A stretch of DNA of 64,000 bases from Auanema rhodensis (lineage: Eukaryota; Nematoda; Chromadorea; Rhabditida; Rhabditidae), in contig OZ059897.1 of NCBI GenBank assembly GCA_964057225.1, positions 12,586,001 to 12,650,000 of the forward strand, written 5' to 3'. The translations under genes were made by a program, and so were the position numbers. Positions 12,401 through 21,045 of the stretch are shown here, piece after piece. A model generated the notes under the pieces. The model ran no database searches. It had not been told where the DNA came from and was given only the letters and a program-made list of their open reading frames with translations. The number at the start of each line of letters is the position of its first letter. The first letter of the stretch is position 1.

Positions 12401-15400
12401 ATTCCGATATGGTAAGAAAATCTCAAAACCAATAACATCACTAAGTCATGTTATACAATTTTAGGAAATTGATACTACTTCAACTCCAGATACAGCAATT
12501 GAGCACGAAGAAGAAGAAGAAGAAGAAGAAGGATTATCTGAGCCAACTGAATTGATAACCACGACAACAACTGAAGAGCCATATCATTTCTATGAAACTC
12601 ATCGTGATCATACCCCAGAGACATTAGAATATACAACGACAACTATGATGACCATCATAACATCGGAAGTTCCAACTGTTGAAACAGAAATAGATACAAC
12701 CGAAATGGCAGAAGAAGAGCAACTTCATGAAGCAAATGAAGCGGAAGCTGAACCAATAGAAGAGGATGTAAATGAAAATGTAGTCGATGAGGAAGGAGAA
12801 GTCGAAGGTGTAACAGAAGAAGCTGAAACAGAAGAACATGAAGAGCATGTTGAAGCACATCCAGAGCAAGAAGGGCATGAAGAACATGAGGAACATGAAG
12901 AACATGAAGAACATGAAGAAGATATAGAACCAATGCAAAATAGTGAAAGAGAAGAAGATCACGCATCTCCTCCATTTTATCCAAGTAATCCTGTTGAAAC
13001 CCATCCTGATCAAGAGAATATGCCCTCTGAACAGCAAGAAATCCATCAGGAAGAAGCCATAGATGATGTAAATCAAGTACACAGCATTCCTGTAGTGAAT
13101 GAAGAGCGACATGAACCAATTGAAGAAATAATTGAAAATACTGTTAGCAAATCTGAAGAAATATTGCCCGTTATCATAAAATCAGACAAAAGTCTTGAAG
13201 AAATATTATTCACAACTTCGATTCCAATAGAAGAATTATCTACTACTCCATATTATGGTGATGATGATGATGATGATGAGGATGAGGATGAGGATGATGA
13301 CTATAAGGTGGATGAAACAACAACAACTACGTCAACAACTACAACATCACCTCCAACAACAACAACAACAACTACTATTCCAGATCTAGCTCCAGAGATA
13401 ACTACAATGACGTCAGGTATATTCTTAATATTACGAATGCTTGATCGATCTAATTCCCACAGAATATGATATGTCCGAAAGCGAGCCTGATTATGAAACA
13501 GCTGAGCTGTTACCAACTGATCCAGACTTTTCCATAACTGATTTAGAGAACGATTTGCCTCAAGAGCTTTTCACACCAGGAGAGCCGGAATATATCCCTA
13601 CCGATGAGCCATGTCCAGGTATTCAAGCTTTTCAGATAGTTTATTGACATATACTTTTGAAACTAAAATATTCAACTTGGAAAAGAGTAACATGTAGTAA
13701 CGTAATCAGCATGTGATAATGACCTTTCAAAGTTCATTGTGCTTGTAGAGGAATTGCAAAACATTTCATGTTGATAGTGAAGAATTATCGGAAAATTGCA
13801 AGAAATGAAGAAAATTAAATTGCAAAGTATCAATAGTATTCTATTGCTAAAGTAAAGTTGTTTATCTAAGAGGAAAGGGCCCAAACACCCCCGCGATGTC
13901 TTTCCGCTTTTGAACATTAGCTGCTTCAATACTGTCAAAGAATGAATTAAATATAGAGAAAGAAAAGACAATTTCCACTTCAATTATATATATATTTAAA
14001 TTTCTTCATGTAATTTCATTGAATAACTAACAAATCCTAGATTGGAAATGTTCGATAATTAAAGTTTTAATAGGACTTGTAACGTCATCAAATAGTTAAC
14101 TATTAAGCTTAAACTGAAAGCTATTAGATAGTATAGTAGAAATTTATGTATTAGATTTAAGTAATTTTGAACAAAAAAAAGGAAAAAAAAGTTCCTTTTT
14201 TAATTGAATCGAACAGTTACAAGATTTGAACTTTTCCAATAAAAAAAAAGTTTAATTTGCTTTCCTAAAACTTGTAAAGAACTTTGAACACATTAAACAA
14301 GTTTTAGAGATATTTTTTTATATTCAAAAATATATTTGAAAGTGTATCTTATCATTTATATTTATACATATGTATATGTATATTTGATAAAATATTTGAT
14401 TTACAATAATAATTATTCGTATTTTTGCCTATTTTTCTATAATTTTATTCAATTTAATATTATATTTATGTGTTAAAGACGAAGACAAAAATTATACATG
14501 TACTATTATTATGTAATATAAGAAATAATATTCAACTGAGATCAACTTTATTACGATCATGTCTCTACATAGTTCGAACGCCAAAAATGAAAATAAACGA
14601 ACACGATATCTGATGATGAAGTTAAGATGTGTCGTCGTCAAAATCATCATCATACGAAGCTGATGAGTCGAGAAGTTCATAGAAATATGTATATGAAAAT
14701 GATTAGTATAAAATGAAAAAAAAAAGAAATAAAAATTCATACAACAAATTACAGAGAAATAGAGAGATCCTGAAAAATAAAAGGGTCACACATAGAAAAG
14801 AGAGAGAGAGAGAGGGGGGGAGAGGGAGAGAGAGAGAAAAGAGCAGAAGATGGAAGAGAGAGAGAGAAAGAGAGAAAGAGAGATGTTTCTCTCTCTGTTG
14901 TCTGTTCACTGAAGAAATTTTAGAAAGTTCCATTATGGTTTAACATGATGAGAACTTAAGATTGATGACGGAATATGATTTTTCTGAAACACAAGATATT
15001 CAATTTATTATTGAATTTCGAATATTTCATTTCCCATATTGTAATTATCGTAACGAAATCATAGCCCTATCAGAAGGATAATCTGCTTTCATGTAATCTT
15101 AAAAGTACGAATAATCTTGAGTTTTATCTCTCTAAACTATATGATCTTTTATCTTTTTATTTTATGATTAAAACAAAAGAAAAAATGATGATTAAGATTA
15201 TAATATTATTATTTAATTATAAATATAAAAATTAAATTAAATATTTAATATATATTATACCTTTTTATTTATCTTGTCCTTGGTATCTTGCAAGCATGTT
15301 ATACAAATCACCAAACCGTCTGAAATATTTTGGATTTTTTTCTGAACAAAACAAAAGAAAATTTCAAAAATAAAGATAATTTCTAAAAAATAAAACTAAC

Positions 15401-18400
15401 TTATCCATTTTATTATCATCCTGATATTTGTTTAAAAGACCGTAAAAATCAGTAGAAAATCGCCTGTAAAGTGTTCAGAATTTGAATTTCAAATAGAATT
15501 TTTAAAAAAATACTTGTTAGGTCTTTCTTGATATCTGCCAAGCATAGAGTAATAATCATTATTGAATCGTTTCTGCTGTTGATATTTACTTAGAAGACCG
15601 TAAAAGTCATTGAATCGTCTGAAATATTCAAGTTTAATGTCTTTTCTCATTAAGTTGTTTAAGTTTTTGCTTCAAATTAATACAGTAAACTTAAACGAAA
15701 TGATGTTATTATGGATCAGAAACTATGATAAGTCTACTTTTTGCTTTGTTTTTTCTATTTTGAATTGATTACAATTTCCTTTTCATATCTATTTTTTATA
15801 ATTTTTAAAGCTGGGATAAATATAAGCCAAAGCTTAAGCCTTTCCCTGTGAACGCTAACTCTCCAAAAAAAGAACTCCAATCCAGCTATTTCTTATTAAA
15901 AAACAAAGACACAAATTTATTTTCCTAGGAATTTATTGAATTAAAGTATGAATTGAATTGAATTCATATAATAAGATAAAAATATTATAAAAGAAATATG
16001 GTGGGTGATTGAGAACAAAACAATGGTTATTGATCACATAATCTTTTTTCTGAATATTTGGGATAAATGAATCAAACTTTATACTATGATTTCACTTTTA
16101 TTATATTTAATATGTAAATATCTAGATAATCATTTTATATTAAAAAATGATTCAATCTTTCAGTAGATGTCTCATCTTTTTCAAAAAACATCTACGAAAT
16201 TTACATTTTATAAGGGTAAATACAAGAAAAACTGGCAACTAAACTCCCTAAGCTTCATTCTTTCGTCATTCTCTTCTTATATTTCGTACTCACTCTTTCT
16301 TTCTTAATTTGTCTAGATCTTCTTATGTTTCGAGAAAATGTAGAGAATCCTGATCCATTAATAGACAATTCATCTTGTCTTCTTGTCTCATTTGTACATC
16401 AGATATCTTTCTGTTTCCGCAGAAAACGATTGCAGTCATTGTCAACGAGAGTCACTCCTGACAGCTTTTGATGCACTCGTGAATATCTGAGGTTTTAAAC
16501 TCATGTCTTGAGCATATCTTCTTCCTTTACTTTTTTTTATGAAAGAGAAAAGTATTGTAATTTTCCACAAACAGCTTTTATTCATAAAGAAGAAGAAAAC
16601 GACGAATATGAATTCGATTAACTATGCCATATTGAATAGACACATATGAATTCAGTGAGACTTGGATCAAAAGATTGAACAAAAAAAAACTTTATTTAAT
16701 GACTTTTTCATTCATTCATTCATTAATATATTAATTTTATACGCATTTTTAAGATAATTATACTAAATATTAATTTAATATACTAATGTTTCTATTTTAT
16801 GTTATTTTTAACATATCCTGTATGTGAGAAAAAAAGATCAATTTTTTGTTTAGAAGTTGAAATGTTCAAAGGCTGCTTTCTAATCTTTTAGCCTAATTTT
16901 ATTAGTTTAAAATAGTTTTTAAACAGAAAAAAAGCTACTGAACTTCACCAAAAATGACTACAACTTTGAAACTGGAAAAATGTCTCCAAAAAAACTGTCA
17001 TTTTTTATAATAATCTTTTAATAAAAACTTGGACAAGCTCTTAAAAAATGTTTTTTTTTTAGAATCAAATAGATTTTCTTTTATTTATTAATTTTTTAAA
17101 TTCAAATACATATACAAACATACTGAACCATTTATATTTCAGTTTTTCCCTGTGTATATACGTATATTTAAATATAATATTCATTCGAATGTACAAATAT
17201 AGTTTGATAGAATACCAAAATTTGACAACATTTTTAGAAAAATTAGTATATAGATTAACGAACTATTGAAAATTTGTCTCAAAATCTTTTGAAATATAAA
17301 GAGATATAACGAGAATCCTCATTTGTAAATAGAATAGTATTCTGATCAGAAATCTTAGAATTCGTTAATGAATTCAACATAATTCTTTCCAAAATTTTAC
17401 TTACAAGATACTGATGATGTTTAAAGAAATTAATATCAAGCGATTGTTATTTCAATTCAGAAAAATGAAGGAAAAGATTCAGAAGCAAACATAGTTTGTA
17501 TTATTTTCATCAAGGAAAAGCTAAACCAAAGTCCAGAAAAAGGTCGATAAGCATCTTTTTTCATTTACATTTATGCTTTACTTTTACAAAAATTTTTATA
17601 TTTTTTAAACAAATATATGTCAAATTTAAAAATATTCTTGATTTAAAATACTTTTTAATCTAAATAATGTTGTTATCCTGTGTTGTTAAAGTAACAAATA
17701 GGTTGAATATTACTTTTCGCACTTCTTACAAGAAATTATGAATTCAGATACGAAATGGTTTGTCAAAGATATATAGGTAAAACTAAAGTATTTGAACAAA
17801 AAATTTGTTAAAATAGATGAACTTTCATATATTTTATTATATTATTTATATAATATTATGAAATATTTTATGTTTTTAGTTATATTCAACAAGAAAAAAA
17901 TTCTCATGTAATTCGACATAATGACTGCAAACACAGGCTCAAAATCTTTTTCTTTTCATTATATACAAGTATTCATTGAAAATTCCTTCATAATCTAAGA
18001 ATATGATTATGATGTTCCAACTTTATGAGCATCATGAAAAAGACATTTTTCTAGATAATGAATAGAAGAGAATTTTATATTTTTAAAAGATATTATGTAA
18101 TTTTTAGAAAGAAAAGATATTAAATATAAGAATAAAAAAGAGAAAAAAAGAGAAAAAAAAGTTAAAATAATTAAAAGAAACTCACTTATCTACTTGCTGA
18201 GTAGCATGACAAGTCAGCAAGCAAAATGCTGATAAGCAGATTACGAATAACAGTGTTGATCTCATCATTCTAAAGATCTACTATGTATGTCTATGTCTTA
18301 TATTGAATATAGAAAACATTGTTAAAAACGAAAGAAAAATTTTGAAAATCAATTACAACAGAAAACAAAACAAAGAATGAATGAAATGTGAATGTAGTGA

Positions 18401-20012
18401 AAGCAGCTGAGAAAGATTAGTATGGAAAGAATATTCGTGTATGGTTGAGCTAGCAGTTTCAAGCTACTCCTCCTCTCTTTTTTACCTTTTTAGCTCCTCC
18501 CACTTGCTCAAACCGCACCCTCACATTGAGCTCCTCCCTTTTCTTGATATACTTTTTATATTTCATCTTAAAAAGGAACATAACAATATATAATGACAAA
18601 AAGAATTGAGTATGTAATGAAGAATTATGAAGTTTCGTTCAAAAATTGAAATAAAAGTTATTTGAATGAGCAAAAGTCTTGGAGATTATCAACCAAACGT
18701 AATATGATTTAGATTTTCTGATTTTCGTACTTAAAGTTTTATATAATTATGAATATAATGAAACAAAAAATATGAAGATAAATTACTTTTGTTTGAAGTT
18801 AATATTTTCAAAACATGACTGAATTTCCTATGATTCACAAAGATTTTTTATTATTTAGTTTTATTATTATTGCTGAAACAAAATTTTTGAGTATGAAATC
18901 TCACGCCAACTTCTATATATTTCAAAAAAAAATTGGTTGAAAAGTAAACATTCTGTCAATCCTCATAATTTTCAGAATTTACTACATGTATAAACTAGAC
19001 CAATATGCTATATTAGGTCATTCATTATGAGAAAACGCAATAATCATGAGAACTATATATTCTAAGAATTATAAAAGAATATTTCCTTCAATCTTACATT
19101 TTAAGCACATTAATCTTGAAGAAAAAAAAAACGAAAAAAAAAAAATTTTATGCACATCCGGTCATTCTGTTGGATGTGCATTGCCGTCGTTTCTAATGTA
19201 TGATCTTTTTCAGCAACTGGCTGTATTCCGGAAATTTGTCGTCAAGCTGATTGTGGTAAGAGAATTATTATTTTTTTTATTTTAATAATAATCTTTTTTT
19301 TCTTTGAAAAAAAAAATAATTTTTAAGGTTTAAATGGAAAATGTGTTGAATTCAATACTACACATTACGAATGTGTATGTAATCTATTCTATGATGGACC
19401 TCGTTGTAATATCTGTAAGAAGTTTCTTATTTATATGAAAAACAATAAAAATAGAAGAAAAATTTCATTTAAATCTAATAAAGAAGCCTTTTTTCATTCC
19501 TGTTTTTCCAAAAAAAAACAGCTAATTATGAAAAAAATAACTGTAGCAAAGTGATTATGTGAGAACATACGATTCTGTTTATTTATATTTTTTTTTCTTT
19601 AAATATATAGAATATATGAAGCATAAATATGAATATAGTATATATATATATATATATATCGGGATTCAAGTTTCAATTTTCAGTTAAACCTATTGAACAT
19701 GCTGCCAAGTTTAACGGAGATGCATTTATTGAATTATCTGCTGATGAATTTCCACATTTAACATCTGAGAAGAATGAAGTGATTCAACTTCGATTCAAAA
19801 CAGAACATCCTAATGGAGTAATATAATAATATTTTTGACTATATGTTTATGAGTTATGATAACATTTAGATTATTTTCTGGCAAGGGCAACAGCCGGATG
19901 TATCAGTTGTAGGAGAAGATTATATCTCATTAGGCTTGACCAACGGTTACCTTCACTATTCGTATGTTTTTTTTTTGATAATATTTCTCATATTAGTATA
20001 TGCTAACTAAAT

Positions 20013-20047
<35 letters not shown>

Positions 20048-20875
20048 TCAATATATTCAATATAGATATGAATTGGGTGGAGGAGCAGCAAACATGGTGT
20101 CACCCATAAGATTGAATGATGGTCAAATGCATACTGTAAGATTAGAAAGGTCTGATTTTTCATTTTTATAAAGAACAATAACAAAAGAAATGAAAATTGT
20201 TTTGCAAAATTATTCGGAAAAAATAAAAATTCATATCAAAAGCTAGAATATGAAATAATAGTTTGTTCATTTATTGCATACTGATTGTATGTAAGTGATG
20301 TTTGAATAAGTAACTATAGGACAATATAGTTTAATATGAATATATTAATTAATCTTTACATATTATATCAACTTTCATCATTTTGTTAAGTAAAAATACT
20401 ATTTTTTTCAATTTTTTTTAGACGCGGAAGACGAGGTATTCTCCAAATTGATTCTGAAGCTCCTATTATTGGAATGAGCAGTGGAATTTTAGCAATGTTG
20501 AATGCAGAAGGAAATTTATTCATAGGTAAGAGCTGAAAAGCAACGAGTGTTTTTGACTTAATCCGTAAAAACTATACACTTTTCCTTTTACAGGTGGAAT
20601 ACCAGATATACGGCATTCTACTGGCGGCTTACATCATCAGAATTTTGTTGGATGTATAGCCGATGTAGCTTTAAATGGTGAAAAAGTTGATCTTATGGGT
20701 ACAGCTATTGATGGCAAAAATGTTCGACCATGTGAGGAATGGATTGCACCTAAGCGATGGCTAAAGAAACTCAGAAGGTATCGTTTATTTATAAATATAT
20801 ATAATATATATATAATTAATATAATTAATAGAATAACAAATAAAATAATTATTTCTTTTTAGGCGAACACAATAG
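494..20875 (+). CDS. unc-52: UNC-52 / perlecan, C-terminal half (long isoform; 5' end outside window)
   Basis: Basement-membrane heparan sulfate proteoglycan core protein; in C. elegans it anchors body-wall muscle attachments. The window enters inside the Ig array. Exons: 494-582, 758-947, 1524-1642, 1691-1850, 1923-2110, 2164-2257, 2334-2462, 2512-2780, 2836-2995, 3111-3407, 3644-3919, 4133-4411, 4560-4663, 4710-4847, 4897-5415, 5460-5640, alternative 5820-6014 or 6362-6568, 6727-6803, 6852-7014, 7059-7141, 7200-7271, 7887 onward, then 8929 to 20875. About 14 C2-type Ig domains show the paired cysteines, the core Trp and the DAGxYxC turn; several carry the perlecan-like RCWVPG motif. The long form adds Ig, laminin-G, EGF pair, laminin-G, a Glu-rich spacer, EGF and laminin-G, ending in a basic tail. 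Most introns are phase 1. The junction from the 7887 exon to 8929 was not resolved. Confidence 0.93.
5664..5669 (+). promoter_or_regulatory. TGCATG splicing element in the intron before alternative exon A
   Basis: TGCATG hexamer in the 179-nt intron 5641-5819. UGCAUG is the binding site of the FOX-1/ASD-1 (RBFOX) splicing factors. A second copy lies in the intron after the exon. Function here is inferred from position only. Confidence 0.4.
5820..6014 (+). other. unc-52: unc-52 alternative exon A (second half of an Ig domain)
   Basis: 195 nt, entered and left in phase 1. It encodes the core Trp and the second-cysteine half of an Ig domain (RVLWYHTQ..., DRGLYYCTDEF). The first-cysteine half (IVLRCSVS) is in exon 5460-5640. 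Exon 6362-6568 encodes the same half with different sequence, so the two look like alternatives. A weak donor (TATG/GTGATC) ends it. Confidence 0.65.
6085..6124 (+). repeat. TG-rich tract ending in TGCATG, between alternative exons A and B
   Basis: Interrupted TG dinucleotide run (TGTGTGTG..., GCGTGTATGCG...) ending with TGCATG at 6119-6124, followed by TTTAG. TG repeats bind CELF-type regulators and TGCATG binds FOX-1/ASD-1 in other systems. The placement between two exons that appear mutually exclusive suggests splicing control; this is inference. Confidence 0.5.
6362..6568 (+). other. unc-52: unc-52 alternative exon B (second half of the same Ig domain)
   Basis: 207 nt, phase 1 at both ends. 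It encodes FEWALLRGG..., ATLTINKAD and FGVYRCNVED, a complete second half of an Ig fold but without a first-cysteine strand. It joins in frame to 5460-5640 just as exon A does, and both continue in frame into 6727. Including both would leave an Ig half without its partner strand. Confidence 0.65.
6804..6851 (+). other. unc-52: GC-AG intron in unc-52
   Basis: The exon ends GGATCTAAG and is followed by GCAAAT rather than GT. Reading through meets a TAG stop at the 3' end of the segment. Removing 6804-6851 (48 nt, ending TTTTAG) restores an Ig strand (SK/VEWSRDD) in frame. GC donors are a known minor class. Confidence 0.75.
7453..7494 (+). other. unc-52: Candidate 42-nt cassette exon in unc-52
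   Basis: A 14-codon segment (ENKIAWFDAVCNRT) bounded by TTTTTTTAG and a perfect GTAAGT donor, phase 0 at both ends. It lies in the intron between exons 7200-7271 and 7887, which are also in phase 0 and join to a normal Ig domain without it. Inclusion would add an extra cysteine and a short insert in the last Ig domain of the array. Confidence 0.45.
7887..8150 (+). other. unc-52: Terminal exon of the medium UNC-52 isoform
   Basis: The exon completes the last Ig domain of the array (AGTYRCMAKTKAG) and runs into a strongly basic tail (KRKRKHARRGR, HARHQRRH) and TAA at 8148-8150. In C. elegans UNC-52 has short, medium and long forms, the medium one ending after this Ig array. The basic tail could bind glycosaminoglycan or contain furin-type sites; that is inference. 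Several CGT codons offer C/GT donors in the right phase for splicing to 8929, but none matches the donor consensus well. Confidence 0.8.
8151..8770 (+). terminator. unc-52: 3' UTR and poly(A) signal of the medium unc-52 mRNA
   Basis: No coding-like sequence follows the stop at 8150. AATAAA at 8746-8751 is the likely cleavage signal. It ends about 160 nt before the next unc-52 exon at 8929. Confidence 0.55.
10535..10556 (+). other. unc-52: Candidate alternative first exon within unc-52
   Basis: ATGTTTCAAATATTGATAG then TT and a consensus GTAAGT donor, in the phase that fits exon 10647. Splicing would give MFQILIVGIISEVIAS at the N-terminus, hydrophobic enough to act as a weak signal peptide, followed by EGF, LamG 2, the acidic region, EGF and LamG 3. 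GIISEVIASGE is also the normal end of LamG 1, so the fit may be chance. No promoter was recognised. Confidence 0.3.
12465..13416 (+). other. unc-52: Glu-rich acidic spacer exon of UNC-52 with HEE repeats
   Basis: One 952-nt exon of mostly Glu, Asp and Thr codons. It holds a Glu run, a repeated EHE/HEE block near 12838-12920, a D/E run near 13259-13303 and a Thr-rich stretch with TTTTTS-type runs. It joins LamG 2 to the third EGF. The strong acidity and Thr content suggest an extended, possibly O-glycosylated linker; no folded domain is visible. Confidence 0.8.
14797..14899 (+). repeat. GA-rich purine tract with adjoining CT run
   Basis: Interrupted GA repeat with G runs (14797-14885) followed by CTCTCTCT (14890-14898), able to fold back on the GA repeat. 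Open frames over it on both strands are low-complexity. Confidence 0.85.
15265..18268 (-). CDS. Neuropeptide-like precursor with four related peptides, nested in an unc-52 intron
   Basis: Four exons: 18186-18268, 15514-15618, 15401-15463, 15265-15319. All junctions are in frame and the predicted protein is about 101 aa. It starts MMRSTLLFVICLSAF..., a clear signal peptide. The rest is four peptides, each introduced by KR: FNDFYGLLSKYQQQ, FNNDYYSMLGRYQERPN, FSTDFYGLLNKYQDDNKMD and FGDLYNMLARYQGQDK. They share F..D(F/Y/L)Y.(L/M)L.(K/R)YQ. Three introns fall inside the AAR/AAG codon of the KR sites, so exons match peptide units. No Gly precedes the KR sites, so amidation is not expected. I do not recognise a named family; a peptide hormone or neuropeptide role is inferred from architecture. 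A chance open frame is very unlikely given four matching repeats and three phased introns. Confidence 0.82.
18459..18540 (-). promoter_or_regulatory. Repeated CTCCTCC elements upstream of the peptide gene
   Basis: About 200-270 nt upstream of the peptide-gene start there are two copies of AGCTCCTCCC (18492-18501, 18529-18538) and a related AGCTACTCCTCC near 18462. The segment is clearly more GC-rich than its surroundings. A promoter role is inferred from position and repetition. Confidence 0.35.
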
Positions 20876-21045
20876 ATTCAAATATCTGTTCCAACACCTA
20901 TTTTCATATTTCTGATGAAGACAGTCAAACAAATCTGTTTCACTCTACGTGTCTCTCTTTCATGTTGCTTTTTGGTCATATTTTTTTTTGTTTATCTGAA
21001 GTTCCGTAATTATGACTGTGATTAATAAACATCATTTTGTTTATA
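20876..21045 (+). terminator. unc-52: 3' UTR and poly(A) signal of long unc-52 mRNA
   Basis: AATAAA at 21024-21029, about 150 nt after the stop at 20873-20875. It is followed by AT-rich sequence. Confidence 0.6.

Larger units (their letters stand above)
13619..19213 (+). other. 5.6 kb unc-52 intron hosting an antisense gene
   Basis: Bounded by a donor after TGTCCAG at 13618 and TTTTTCAG before 19214, which join in frame. Besides the nested peptide gene (15265-18268, opposite strand) it holds AT-rich sequence and a purine tract at 14797-14885. Nothing else coding was recognised. Confidence 0.75.
8929..20875 (+). other. unc-52: Long-isoform-specific region of UNC-52: Ig, LamG, 2 EGF, LamG, acidic, EGF, LamG
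   Basis: Exons: 8929-8978, 9169-9308, 9356-9420 (Ig: AYLSCQAP..., DGIYSCIVD); 9468-9578, 9626-9772, 9814-9888, 9943-10092, 10647-10792 (LamG 1 and start of EGF); 10896-10968, 11086-11164, 11242-11338 (EGF pair, entry to LamG 2); 11385-11532, 11930-12045, 12098-12211, 12253-12411 (LamG 2, FRGCIREIVVNSKK); 12465-13416, 13463-13618 (acidic); 19214-19255, 19328-19414 (EGF); 19684-19817, 19870-19961, 20066-20149, 20422-20525, 20594-20777, 20863-20875 (LamG 3, NFVGCIADVALNG). The LamG/EGF order is that of perlecan domain V. An 18-nt donor choice (12393 or 12411) is in frame. Confidence 0.88.

Noticed and set aside
12624-13119. Long - strand open frames (154 and 162 aa) rich in Leu/His/Phe
   Set aside because: They are the antisense of the acidic UNC-52 exon, whose repeated GAA/CAT codons leave the other strand open.
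14703-14943. Open frames on both strands over GA/CT repeat
   Set aside because: Low-complexity dinucleotide coding only (Arg/Glu or Ser/Leu runs).
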